From an uncultured Clostridia bacterium (GTDB lineage: Bacteria > Bacillota > Clostridia > Christensenellales > UBA1242), in the NCBI GenBank assembly GCA_934772525.1, contig CAKVMI010000003.1, forward strand, positions 1-64,000: a DNA stretch of 64,000 nt. The letters run 5' to 3'. The stretch's first letter is position 1, and each line of letters starts with the position of its first letter. The translations under genes were made by a program, and so were the position numbers. The notes under the pieces are model-generated. The model did no database searches. It was given only the letters and a program-made list of their open reading frames with translations, and had not been told where the DNA came from. Shown piece by piece: positions 55,320-63,957 of this stretch.

Positions 55320-56393
55320 ATGGGATTTTTTTCAAGAAATTTAACACTTAAAATATTAGACTGGGAAGACCAAACAAAAAACACAATGGTTTACAAATTC
55401 CCTATGGACGGTAGAAAAATATTTTTTGGTTCAAAACTAACCGTTCGTGAATCGCAGGCAGCCGTATTTTTAAATAAGGGCGAAATTGCCGATGTATTTG
55501 AACCAGGTATGTATACTTTGCACTCATCTAACCTACCAATTTTATCAAACTTATTGGGTTTACCTTATGGATTTAAGTCACCATTCTTTGCAGATGTATA
55601 CTTTGTTTCTACAAAGCAATTTACCAATTTAAAATGGGGTACAACCAATCCTATCACAATGAGAGATAAGGATTTTGGAACTATCCGTATTAGAGCATAT
55701 GGTTCTTACGCATTTAGAGTAACCGACCCTGCAAAATTTTTGAAGGAATTATTTGGAACAAACTCATCATTTACAACCGAAGATATAACTTCTTACCTTA
55801 GAAGTATGTTAATATCTTGCATTTCGGACACTATTGCAGAATCAAAGATTAGTGCATTAGACCTTGCAAGCAACCTAATGGAATTTAACAAACAAGTAAG
55901 AGAGAATGTTAAAACCCACTTTAATGACTTGGGTTTAACCCTAACAAACTGCGTAATTGAAAACATTAGTTTCCCAGAAAGCGTAGAAAAAGCAATAGAT
56001 ACTCGCTCTTCTCTTGGAATATTAGATCAATCTATGGACTCATACATCAAAATGAAATCTGCAGACGCTATTGGCGACCTTGCTAAAAATCAAGGTATGG
56101 GCGGTGTTGGTATGCAAATAGGCACAAGCGTTGCAATGGGTCAAATGATGAAGGACCAAATGGATAGTGCATTTAGTAAGAAAACAACCGAACCTTCTAC
56201 CGAGAAAACTCAAACTCAATCAACTACAAAAGCTTGTCCAAAATGTGGAGCCATGAATAAGCAAAACGCAAAATTCTGCTTTGAATGTGGTGAAAAATTA
56301 CCTGCAAAAACTGAAACGTTCTGTCCAGAATGTGGAACAAAAGTTTCCGATAAAACGAAGTTTTGTCCAGAATGCGGAACAAAAATTAAATAA
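55320..56393 (+). CDS. SPFH-domain protein with two C-terminal zinc ribbons, YdjI-like
   Basis: 357 residues. N-terminal virion-core/YdjI-like SPFH domain (about 20-250: FPMDGRKIFFGSKLTVRESQ, AVFLNKGEIADVFEPGMYTL) with a glycine-rich segment GMGGVGMQIG, then a polar linker and two zinc ribbons, C-P-K-C...C-F-E-C and C-P-E-C...C-P-E-C. SPFH proteins assemble on membranes; in Bacillus the ydjGHI set is induced by cell envelope stress. Middle gene of the operon. Confidence 0.88.
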   Translation: MGFFSRNLTLKILDWEDQTKNTMVYKFPMDGRKIFFGSKLTVRESQAAVFLNKGEIADVFEPGMYTLHSSNLPILSNLLGLPYGFKSPFFADVYFVSTKQFTNLKWGTTNPITMRDKDFGTIRIRAYGSYAFRVTDPAKFLKELFGTNSSFTTEDITSYLRSMLISCISDTIAESKISALDLASNLMEFNKQVRENVKTHFNDLGLTLTNCVIENISFPESVEKAIDTRSSLGILDQSMDSYIKMKSADAIGDLAKNQGMGGVGMQIGTSVAMGQMMKDQMDSAFSKKTTEPSTEKTQTQSTTKACPKCGAMNKQNAKFCFECGEKLPAKTETFCPECGTKVSDKTKFCPECGTKIK

Positions 56394-56402
56394 TCTAAGT
56401 TA

Positions 56403-56427
56403 AAGGGAAGCAACAACTTCCCTTTTT
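56403..56427 (+). terminator. Weak hairpin between SPFH and zinc-ribbon genes
   Basis: AAAGGGAAG pairs with CTTCCCTTT, then T tract. It lies only 10 nt after the SPFH stop and 12 nt before the next ATG, so it may reduce rather than stop transcription of the third gene. Confidence 0.75.
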
Positions 56428-56439
56428 AAGAAGGAAAAT

Positions 56440-57468
56440 ATGAAACAAGTTTTAAATAGATGCACCGCTTGTGGAGCGTTAACTACTTATAATATAGAAA
56501 AGCACGCCGTTGGGTGTCCATTTTGTAAAACAGCTGAACCATTAAATTTAAAAAGCAGTTACCCGCAAAAAAGTGAATATACCGAAAATTCTAAATTTGA
56601 AAAACTAAAAGAAAATATAGAAATTTTAAAATGTACAAATTGCGGAAGCATTTACGAAAGCAAAAATGAAACAACCAACAACTGTCCATCGTGCGGAGCA
56701 GGAACATTTGCTGTAAGTTCTACAGTTAGTTCAATACCAACTGCAGTACTTCCCTTTTCTATGCCTAAAGAAGAGATTGGCAAAATATTCAAAAAGTGGA
56801 CAAGACGCAAATTTTTCGCCCCAAATGATTTAAAAAAGATTAAAAATTTTGATAATGCCGAACCCATTTATTATCCAAGTGTTGCATTTGACTCAGAAAA
56901 TCACTTTTCTTACTCGGGTGTAGGCGTAAATAGAATTACAAATTCTAAAGGCGAAACAAAAGTAAAACGAACTCATTTTTCGGACTCTTTTGATACTACT
57001 CTAACTAACAAAATTATTCCAGCCACCAATCAAATAAGCCAAGTCGTAATAGACAAAATTCAGCCATTTAATTTATCTAACTGCACTGCATTTGACAAAA
57101 GATATTTATATGGCTTTTCGGCGTTAGATACTTCACTTCAATTATCAGATTGCTATAACAAATTAACTTCTATAGTGCAATCCGAAAATATAAACCATGC
57201 AAAAAGTGAACAGCGATTTAGGTTCGATGCTATAGAAAATTTAACCGGCACAACCTCACTCACAAACACCACATCGGCACTTTGCTTTATACCAATCTGG
57301 AAAACTTCTTACACCTATAAAAAACGTAAATATAGTTGCTTTATAAATGGCACTACTGGCAAAATTTCAGGAAATGCTCCAATTAGCAAACTTAAAGTTT
57401 CGTTATTTACCATTGGCATAATCGCTCTTGTTGCCGGACTAATCACCCTACTGACCCTATTTATTTAA
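56440..57468 (+). CDS. Double zinc-ribbon membrane protein, YdjG-like
   Basis: 342 residues. Two ribbons near the start: C9-x2-C12 with C27-P-F-C30, and C-T-N-C with C-P-S-C near 66-85. A soluble region with several aromatic, W-containing motifs follows and one membrane helix at the very end (about 318-340). The length and layout equal YdjG of Bacillus (about 341 residues). Third gene of the SPFH operon. Confidence 0.8.
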   Translation: MKQVLNRCTACGALTTYNIEKHAVGCPFCKTAEPLNLKSSYPQKSEYTENSKFEKLKENIEILKCTNCGSIYESKNETTNNCPSCGAGTFAVSSTVSSIPTAVLPFSMPKEEIGKIFKKWTRRKFFAPNDLKKIKNFDNAEPIYYPSVAFDSENHFSYSGVGVNRITNSKGETKVKRTHFSDSFDTTLTNKIIPATNQISQVVIDKIQPFNLSNCTAFDKRYLYGFSALDTSLQLSDCYNKLTSIVQSENINHAKSEQRFRFDAIENLTGTTSLTNTTSALCFIPIWKTSYTYKKRKYSCFINGTTGKISGNAPISKLKVSLFTIGIIALVAGLITLLTLFI

Positions 57469-57508
57469 AAATTTTTAATAATAAAATGAAAATTTATTTG
57501 AAAAACGG

Positions 57509-57537
57509 TTGACAAATAGAATCGGATATAGTATATT
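57509..57537 (+). promoter_or_regulatory. Promoter of tRNA-Val
   Basis: TTGACA at 57509-57514, 17-nt spacer, TATATT at 57532-57537. The transcription start would fall near 57545, just before the palindrome. Confidence 0.8.
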
Positions 57538-57547
57538 ATAATAGTCA

Positions 57548-57565
57548 TTTGGGAACGTTCCCAAA
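57548..57565. promoter_or_regulatory. Perfect 18-bp palindrome TTTGGGAACGTTCCCAAA
   Basis: Odd-looking operator-type site with a central CG, the pattern favoured by LacI-family repressors, positioned at the start of the tRNA-Val transcript. In RNA it would form a tight hairpin. No LacI-type gene is in the window. Confidence 0.5.
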
Positions 57566-57587
57566 TAAAACCCTTTAATGTGTAAAT

Positions 57588-57663
57588 GGGAGTTTAGCTC
57601 AGCTGGGAGAGCATCTGCCTTACAAGCAGGCGGTCGTAGGTTCGAGCCCTACAATTCCCACCA
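57588..57663 (+). tRNA. tRNA-Val(TAC)
   Basis: 76 nt with encoded CCA. Acceptor GGGAGTT/AATTCCC, D arm with GCTCAGCTGGGAGAGC, anticodon loop CTTACAA with anticodon TAC, T arm GTAGGTTCGAGCCCTAC. Complete. Confidence 0.95.
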
Positions 57664-57679
57664 TAACACATAAGGGTAA

Positions 57680-57712
57680 AGCCGTGAATTAATTTCACGG
57701 CTCTTTTTTTAT
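57680..57712 (+). terminator. Terminator after tRNA-Val
   Basis: AGCCGTGAA pairs with TTCACGGCT around a five-base loop, followed by seven T. Confidence 0.9.
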
Positions 57713-57730
57713 TCAAAATTGGAGGCTAAT

Positions 57731-58360
57731 ATGCAAATAAAAACAATAGCTAGTTCAAACGGAATGAACCAAAATTCTTACATTGTATATAGTAACAGTA
57801 ATATAGTTTTAATAGATGCTGGATGCGATCAAAGCGTACTAAAAATCACCTTAAAAGAACTAAATTTAAGCAACCGAAGAATTGATGGCGTTATTTTAAC
57901 CCACACCCACTTTGACCATATTTATGGGCTATTTGATATTTATAATGAGTTCAATTGTCCAATATATGTACACGCTGGTTGCTCCGACTTTTTATTTGAC
58001 AAAATTAAAAACGCTAGTTGTTACTTTGCTGATTTTGCTTTACCAGAAGTTATAAAAAATAATTTAATTGAATTGACCAATAACCAAATATTAACTATAG
58101 GCGATTTAACCTTTAAAATATACTTCACTCCAGGACATTCAAAGTGTTCCATTTGTATCTTAATTGATAACATTATATTTACGGGTGATACAATTTTACT
58201 AGGTTCGGTTGGTAGAACTGACCTATTTGGCGGAAGTATAGAAGAATTGCAGAACTCTCTTAAATTAATTCAAACACTAAATTATGTAACCGCTTACCCC
58301 GGCCATGGCAGAGAGTTATCAAAGCCACTCACCGACGCAATAATAAAATTTAACACCTAA
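57731..58360 (+). CDS. Metallo-beta-lactamase-fold hydrolase (glyoxalase II-like)
   Basis: 209 residues from the ATG at 57731, which has GGAGG six bases upstream (the frame from 57719 uses TTG inside the terminator tail and is rejected). Metal motifs: T-H-T-H-F-D-H-I-Y-G near 57, F-T-P-G-H-S-K near 139, F-T-G-D-T-I near 155 and Y-P-G-H-G near 193. This is the short soluble MBL class (hydroxyacylglutathione-hydrolase-like, YcbL). Substrate not resolved. Confidence 0.88.
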   Translation: MQIKTIASSNGMNQNSYIVYSNSNIVLIDAGCDQSVLKITLKELNLSNRRIDGVILTHTHFDHIYGLFDIYNEFNCPIYVHAGCSDFLFDKIKNASCYFADFALPEVIKNNLIELTNNQILTIGDLTFKIYFTPGHSKCSICILIDNIIFTGDTILLGSVGRTDLFGGSIEELQNSLKLIQTLNYVTAYPGHGRELSKPLTDAIIKFNT

Positions 58361-58491
58361 TAAAAACTTGTTAAAAACTCTTAAAAAACATACCAAATTT
58401 AAATTGTTCAAAATGGATAACAACCACCCTTTACACTGATAACCCCTACTTATATACCAACTAATTTTATCGAATAATACTTAATAATAAA

Positions 58492-59058
58492 CTAGTCTTG
58501 ATTTTTTATAAAATAAAATGGATAACCCCTTTGATCAACATCATCAAGGTTAAGGTTTAATTTTTTTGCTTCTTCATCAAGCAGTTTTCTTTCTTCATCA
58601 ATATCCATTTCTATCTTTTTTACTTCTATTTCAATGAAATATCCTAAATTTTCCACCCTATCCAACGCTATTTCATATTTATTATTTTTGTAAATATATG
58701 TATTTCTAATTTTGTGTATCAAAGCAAACGAAATGATATTTAATTCATTAAATATCTTCTTCATTCTATCTACATCATCAATATTTACTTCATATTCATC
58801 ACAATACAAATGTTTTTCTTCTTTTTCTGGGTAAAAGTGTTTAAAATTTAATATTTTATTTTCTCCACGCGCTCTTATACTTAACCACTTGTATGGATAT
58901 TTTTCCTTTGTAAAATCTTCAAACTTAGTTGTGAAATATTCATCTTTTTGGTCTACTTCCTTTATAAATGTAGCATTTGTGTCGAAAAAATTCTTTAAGT
59001 CGTTAAATTTTTCTTCACTTATTTTTATTTTGATTTCTATTTCGATATCATTACCCAT
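58492..59058 (-). CDS. CYTH-domain protein (CyaB / thiamine triphosphatase-like)
   Basis: 188 residues. N-terminal E-x-E-x-K motif as IEIEIKIKI, an RARGEN segment with basic residues on strands, and the paired acidic E-I-E-V-K and D-R-V-E near 125-145, as in CYTH tunnel enzymes. Class IV adenylate cyclase and triphosphatase activity both occur. It has a long C-terminal helical extension rich in E/K. Terminates before a 250-nt divergent region with the Fic gene. Confidence 0.8.
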   Translation of the reverse strand: MGNDIEIEIKIKISEEKFNDLKNFFDTNATFIKEVDQKDEYFTTKFEDFTKEKYPYKWLSIRARGENKILNFKHFYPEKEEKHLYCDEYEVNIDDVDRMKKIFNELNIISFALIHKIRNTYIYKNNKYEIALDRVENLGYFIEIEVKKIEMDIDEERKLLDEEAKKLNLNLDDVDQRGYPFYFIKNQD

Positions 59059-59256
59059 CTTTTTTCTCCTTTTGTATTCAATGTTAGTTTATAAAAGCCA
59101 CCCTTTTATTCTTGCTACAAAACATTACTAATATAATTATATCATATTGGTGATTTTTATTACAATAAAATTTATTACATAGTAAGAACTTGTTAAAAAC
59201 ACCTTGAAAATAGTTGAAAAGCATTTTAATGTCAACTATATTCTAAAGCTATCCCA

Positions 59257-59285
59257 TTGACAATAAATTAGCATAATGATATAAT
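59257..59285 (+). promoter_or_regulatory. Consensus promoter of the Fic gene
   Basis: TTGACA at 59257-59262, 17-nt spacer, TATAAT at 59280-59285, 31 nt before the ATG. Confidence 0.88.
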
Positions 59286-59315
59286 TGTTTTATTAAAAAA
59301 CTCTAAGGAAATATT

Positions 59316-60299
59316 ATGAGCAGAAAAAAGTATGGTATTAGTGAAGTAGCGTTTAAAATAATAGACGCCAGCGAGTCTATTGAAGGTTTTAAATATGACG
59401 AAAGTACAATAACCGCAAAAAATGAGAACACTTTTAAAAATATTACAAAGGAATTAGTTGTCGATTTTTTGGAATGCCCCGATACAAAGGTATACGCCGT
59501 TAAATCGAATTCGGGCAACTACGAACTTGTCGCACACAACTCTGTATCTAACGAAGCAATCAAAATTTTAGGTATGGGAGACCATTTTGTTGCCCTAGTT
59601 AATACCGTTATTGAAGCACAAAAAAGAGTAGCCGACCCAACGCTCCCAAAAATCACTCACAAATTTATAAAATCTGTTAACGAACAAATTTTGCTTTATC
59701 GCTCTGGAGAAGCCGCTATTGGTTCCTACCGATATGAAGACTTTTGGGGTCGCCCTTTAAATGTATCTATTAGTGCAATAATACATGGTAGACTTGTTAG
59801 ACAAAGTTGTTTTAATACCGAAAACAGTGAAGATAAAAACGTCTTCAAAAAGATGGACGAACTAGTAAGCTGGGTAAACAATGAAGCCTTTAAAGATGAA
59901 GACACCATTATGAACGACATCGCAAGATTTCATTCATCATTTATAAGGATACACCCTTTTCGTGATGGTAATGGTAGAACCGCTAGACTTTTGACTAATT
60001 ATTTATTATTAATAAATGGTTACCCGCTAGTTAATATTTCATCAAAAAACCGCGACCAATATCTTTACGGAATCAATTACGCCGAAGCACCTACTGACGC
60101 AGATTTTTGTAAAGACGAAGAGTATAAAAGAGTTTACGAGTTATTCACTAAAAAATATGGAAAACGTGACGATATTACAAAATATTTACCACTCGCCGAT
60201 TGCTTCAAGCAAAACACATTAGATTCTAGCAATGCAATAATAGAAGATATTATAAATTACAAAGATAAACCAGTAAACATCCAATCAACTCAATTATAG
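59316..60299 (+). CDS. Fic-domain AMPylase, self-inhibited class II
   Basis: 327 residues. Fic core H213-P-F-R-D-G-N-G-R-T-A-R, with a conserved upstream flap I-R-I. The inhibitory helix motif S/T-x3-E-G/N is found N-terminally as S19-E-S-I-E23-G24, the glutamate blocking ATP by pairing with the second Fic arginine. Class II enzymes modify proteins with AMP after release of inhibition. No separate antitoxin gene is therefore needed. Monocistronic, own consensus promoter. Confidence 0.92.
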   Translation: MSRKKYGISEVAFKIIDASESIEGFKYDESTITAKNENTFKNITKELVVDFLECPDTKVYAVKSNSGNYELVAHNSVSNEAIKILGMGDHFVALVNTVIEAQKRVADPTLPKITHKFIKSVNEQILLYRSGEAAIGSYRYEDFWGRPLNVSISAIIHGRLVRQSCFNTENSEDKNVFKKMDELVSWVNNEAFKDEDTIMNDIARFHSSFIRIHPFRDGNGRTARLLTNYLLLINGYPLVNISSKNRDQYLYGINYAEAPTDADFCKDEEYKRVYELFTKKYGKRDDITKYLPLADCFKQNTLDSSNAIIEDIINYKDKPVNIQSTQL

Positions 60300-60305
60300 T
60301 AAAGT

Positions 60306-60336
60306 AAAAGACTAAACAAATTATGTTTAGTCTTTT
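60306..60336 (+). terminator. Terminator after the Fic gene
   Basis: AAAAGACTAAAC pairs with GTTTAGTCTTTT, loop of about seven bases, T tract. Confidence 0.9.
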
Positions 60337-60339
60337 TAA

Positions 60340-61017
60340 TTAACCATTATTCTTTTTATGTACCTGTGCATTGATATAATAAAATAATTTAATTAAATAT
60401 TTTACAGCAATAACTAGAAAAACATAAAACAACATAACTAGCAAAATATTATAAATCATACTATCAAATACACATATGTAAGTTGGTTTTATTATATAGT
60501 AAATAAACGCAACCCCTACCGGCTTCATATCATAAAACTCTAACGCATAACAAACTATTCCAAGTAATGCTAGCCAAATATAGTAACTCTTTTTTCTGTC
60601 AAATTTATACCATTTCATAAGTTGCAAGCCCGATGTAAACAAATAACCATGACAGAATATACCTATAATAATCTGTTTAGTATTAAACACAGTTGCAAGC
60701 GAACCACCGGCTACGATGTAATACAAGAAGTATCCAAGACCGGTAATAATACCTAAAAATGACGCGACATTGTACATTTTTTCAATGTTAAATATAAGAA
60801 CAACTGCTATTATAAAATAACTTAGCGTGCTAATTTCAAACGGAATCCAAGCGACACCCGTTGTGTAATTATAATAAACATAATAGCAGGTTTTGTATGT
60901 AATTAAAAATACACTAATTATTCGAAGTGCAAGCACCGAGTTTTTAAACTTAAAAAGTACTGCATTAAGCACCAAAAAAGCCACAAAACCCAGTAACGCC
61001 AGTAGATTATAACTCAT
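60340..61017 (-). CDS. Multi-pass membrane protein, YwaF/TMEM164-like
   Basis: 225 residues, six or seven helices covering nearly the full length. PFEISTLSYFIIAVVLIF near 55-75 and F-C-H-G-Y-L-F-T-S near 122 recall the YwaF/TMEM164 family (TIGR02206), where a histidine and acidic residues line the membrane core. Family call is tentative; role unknown. Confidence 0.65.
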   Translation of the reverse strand: MSYNLLALLGFVAFLVLNAVLFKFKNSVLALRIISVFLITYKTCYYVYYNYTTGVAWIPFEISTLSYFIIAVVLIFNIEKMYNVASFLGIITGLGYFLYYIVAGGSLATVFNTKQIIIGIFCHGYLFTSGLQLMKWYKFDRKKSYYIWLALLGIVCYALEFYDMKPVGVAFIYYIIKPTYICVFDSMIYNILLVMLFYVFLVIAVKYLIKLFYYINAQVHKKNNG

Positions 61018-61105
61018 TTTTTCTCCTATGTATTTAAATTGTGGCTTATATTATAACATAAAAATAATAATTGTACATCTTTTTTAACAAATTTTTATAT
61101 TGTTG

Positions 61106-61906
61106 TTAAAACTTTAATTCACAGACGCACGGCAAGTGGTCACTATATTCTAAATCTAAAATATCCGCACTTACAAGTTTATCTTTTAAATCATCGCTTA
61201 CCAAACAATAATCTATTCTATATTTCCAACTATTATAACTAGTATCCCATCTAGACCTATAACTTCTCCACGAATACAAAACGGTTTGTGGGTTTAAGTA
61301 CCTAAATGAGTCAACCATTCCCGAATTTAACAAATTAGTAAACGCTTCCCTTTCTATTGGCAAAAACACCGACTTGTTTCTACACTCTTTTGGATGCGTT
61401 ATATCAATTTCTTCGTGAGCAATGTTATAATCTCCAACACAAACAACACTATAATTTTCTTTTAAGAATTCAATATATTTTTGTAATGCTTCTATATATT
61501 TCATTTTAAAATCTAAACGGGAGTTTCCATTTGGAATATACGCATCAATTATAGCCAAATTTCCGAAAATAACCGTTGTTGTGCGACCTTCGTTATCCGA
61601 CCAAAACTCGCCCATATTATACAAAACCTTATCTGGAGTACACTTTGAAAGTATTGCCGTTCCAGCGTATCCGGCAACATCCCCACAATTATAAACTGCA
61701 TCAAATCTACTAAGTTTGTCAGTTTTTACTGCATCAAATAAACTTAATTGTTGCTTTGTATTAAAAAGTAATTCTTTTGCGGTTTGCTCATCGCACCTTA
61801 CTTCTTGAAAGCAATAAATATCAGCATCAAACCTTTCAAGCCAATCAATTAATCCCAATTTTTCGGACGCACGCAAACCATTAATGTTATAACTTACTAT
61901 TTTCAT
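61106..61906 (-). CDS. xth: Exodeoxyribonuclease III
   Basis: 266 residues. Exo-endo-phosphatase fold: V-S-Y-N-I-N-G-L-R, F-Q-E-V-R near 35, C-V-G-D-Y-N-I-A near 158, and S-D-H-L-P near 258. Cleaves at abasic sites and trims 3' ends in base excision repair. Complete and family-typical in length. Confidence 0.95.
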   Translation of the reverse strand: MKIVSYNINGLRASEKLGLIDWLERFDADIYCFQEVRCDEQTAKELLFNTKQQLSLFDAVKTDKLSRFDAVYNCGDVAGYAGTAILSKCTPDKVLYNMGEFWSDNEGRTTTVIFGNLAIIDAYIPNGNSRLDFKMKYIEALQKYIEFLKENYSVVCVGDYNIAHEEIDITHPKECRNKSVFLPIEREAFTNLLNSGMVDSFRYLNPQTVLYSWRSYRSRWDTSYNSWKYRIDYCLVSDDLKDKLVSADILDLEYSDHLPCVCELKF

Positions 61907-61927
61907 TTATTATTCCTTTGTAGACAA

Positions 61928-62380
61928 TTACTGCTGCTTGTTAAAATTTGCAATATTTAAAGTTGCTAGCGTTTTTGTAGTAATCTTATTATTACTATTA
62001 CACTCATCAATAGTTTGCCATTTGTATTCGCTATGCTCTGTTAAAATTACATTGTCAACATTTTTAATTTCAACTAAAAAATTAAATTGTCTGCTCTTTT
62101 TACCGCTTCCTGAAAGATAATCAAAAGAACCCAAATATAAACTAGCCTTATTGACATCCAAATTGGTTTCTTCTTTAATTTCTCTTTTTAGTGCATCTAT
62201 TAGACTCTCCGCAGGCTCCACACCGCCACTAGGTATTTCATCTATTCCGCCCATAAAATCATCACTTTTTCGAGAAAGAATTAAGTATCTACCGCAATCA
62301 TCTAATATTACTCCACCTACCACTATTTTTTGAATTCCATCCTCTTCTGCTATTTTTTCTAATAAAGATAATAATTCCAT
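61928..62380 (-). CDS. Nudix hydrolase
   Basis: 150 residues. Nudix box G-G-V-E-P-A-E-S-L-I-D-A-L-K-R-E-I-K-E-E-T-N near 50-71 (G-x5-E-x7-R-E-x2-E-E). Metal and diphosphate chemistry is assured. The context next to exonuclease III is compatible with nucleotide sanitation, though the substrate is unknown. 21 nt upstream of xth on the same strand. Confidence 0.9.
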   Translation of the reverse strand: MELLSLLEKIAEEDGIQKIVVGGVILDDCGRYLILSRKSDDFMGGIDEIPSGGVEPAESLIDALKREIKEETNLDVNKASLYLGSFDYLSGSGKKSRQFNFLVEIKNVDNVILTEHSEYKWQTIDECNSNNKITTKTLATLNIANFNKQQ

Positions 62381-62998
62381 ACATTTCTCCTTTTAATAAA
62401 ATTTTAATTTGTGGGGAGTTGTAACTATGAAAAATCTTGTATTAGCACCACAATTTTTAGTTAAAGAACCAGTCAGCCATCCACCCTAATCATTAACTAT
62501 ATTATACATGACAATTTCCTCTTTTTCAAAGCAATTAACTTTATGAATAAATTTTTAGAGTTATTATACGAATAAACCCATAAACTCTTCAACATTTTTT
62601 GGCAAAATAATGATTTTGTAATAGTTACTTTTATTTTTATATACAAATTTTCAAGCAAACGCTTCAGACTTTAATAATTTACTTGATTTTAGTGCAATAT
62701 CATTTGCCGAGCAATCCAAATCGACTTTAAGCAAATTTATGTAGAAATTTATGATTACCACCTGTTCCAGAAAACTCACAAGAAAGAGAAGAAAATAAGT
62801 AAGATAAAAAACACTAGAGATTTCAGGGTGCACCCCATTTCTCTAGTGTTCTTATTTTGTAAAAATAACTTACTCTTTACACAATTTAGTTTACGCTAAG
62901 TCTTTTAATCAAACCCCATTTTGTAACTAATATTAATTACATTACACTTTTTATTAAAATTTTGTTTATATTTATTTTAACTCAAAAATTATAGTTGT
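62381..62998. other. Spacer with one strong terminator
   Basis: Hairpin at 62810-62850: AACACTAGAGA / TCTCTAGTGTT with a second palindrome GGGTGCACCC in the loop and T after it. The 60-residue minus frame 62651-62833 overlaps that hairpin and has no ribosome site. No further gene seen. Confidence 0.55.
62810..62860 (+). terminator. Terminator with nested palindrome
   Basis: 11-bp outer stem, GGGTGCACCC in the loop, T tract on the plus strand. Confidence 0.75.
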
Positions 62999-63724
62999 TT
63001 ACTTTAAATTTAATTCTTCTAACACCTTATCATGTTTATGCATAACTTCCTCTGCTTCTTGCTGTCTTCTTATTTTTACTTGCTCTTCTTGTTTCTTTTT
63101 TTGTTCGTTCTTCATTCTGATGTCATGAGCAGTGGATAAAACATACTCCATAGCTTCTAGATAATCGCATCTGACGGATTCAAGTTGTTTGTTTGTTTGA
63201 GTTAGTTTAATAAATCGACGTGTATCATCCTTCACTTTTTTTATAACGAATGCTAAAAGTTTATTACTCACAAAAACTTTATCTTCTAAATCGTATACAT
63301 CAACTTTGCCTTCATAGAATCTTCTTATTATGACATATTCGCTTGAATTAAAAAGATTACCGTCAACATCTCTATATGCACACTTTCCATTTTCTAGCCT
63401 AACATAACCAACACCGTTTGAATATGACTCAGCGTATCTATACTCTTTGCTTAATTCCCCATTTACATCTCTATATGCATACTTTCCATTTTTCAACCAA
63501 ACCCGACCGAAACCGCCTGAATATGGCTCAGCACATATATACTCTTCGCTTAGATTGCCGTCCCTATCTCTATACGCACACATACCATTATGTAACTCAA
63601 CTAAGCCAAACCCATAAGAATAATCATAAGCCACTTTGAATAACTCGCTTATATTTTCATTTTCATCTTCATACCAGTAACATCCAATAGTAGGTCCACC
63701 TCTCAGTTCCCAATTTTTGCCCAT
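62999..63724 (-). CDS. WG (KWG) repeat protein
   Basis: 241 residues. At least three repeats of about 33 residues share the pattern NG(K/M)-C/Y-AYRD-DG-L...E-Y-x-C-AEPYSGGFG, typical of WG beta-repeats. The C-terminal third is a charged helix (RMKNEQKKKQEEQVKIRRQQ). Such proteins occur widely in gut bacteria; some are linked to restriction or export systems but the role is unknown. Starts with its own AAGGAG. Confidence 0.85.
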   Translation of the reverse strand: MGKNWELRGGPTIGCYWYEDENENISELFKVAYDYSYGFGLVELHNGMCAYRDRDGNLSEEYICAEPYSGGFGRVWLKNGKYAYRDVNGELSKEYRYAESYSNGVGYVRLENGKCAYRDVDGNLFNSSEYVIIRRFYEGKVDVYDLEDKVFVSNKLLAFVIKKVKDDTRRFIKLTQTNKQLESVRCDYLEAMEYVLSTAHDIRMKNEQKKKQEEQVKIRRQQEAEEVMHKHDKVLEELNLK

Positions 63725-63824
63725 AACAATCTCCTTTTATTTTGATTTGCTATATTATAGCATAGCACTTTCAGATTTTCAATGTTTTTTAAAAATTTAT
63801 CGAGCACGGCTAATTTGTACAACA

Positions 63825-63874
63825 AAAAAGAAAGTCTTGCTTAACCCGAAAGGCTAAAACCTGACTTTCTTTTT
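63825..63874 (-). terminator. Terminator after tRNA-Thr
   Basis: AAAAAGAAAGTC pairs with GACTTTCTTTTT across about 27 nt; T tract on the minus strand. Confidence 0.75.
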
Positions 63875-63881
63875 GTTTTCC

Positions 63882-63957
63882 TGGAGCTGATAGCCGGATT
63901 CGAACCGGCGACCTATTGATTACGAATCAATTGCTCTACCAACTGAGCCATATCAGC
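63882..63957 (-). tRNA. tRNA-Thr(CGT)
   Basis: 76 nt with encoded CCA. Acceptor GCTGATA/TATCAGC, discriminator T, D arm with GCTCAGTTGGTAGAGC, anticodon loop TTCGTAA with anticodon CGT, T arm CCGGTTCGAATCCGG. Confidence 0.95.

Noticed and set aside
57548..57565. LexA-type SOS box
   Set aside because: GAAC and GTTC are directly joined without the four-base spacer of Bacillota SOS boxes.
62651..62833. 60-residue hydrophobic ORF
   Set aside because: Overlaps a strong terminator hairpin and lacks a ribosome site.
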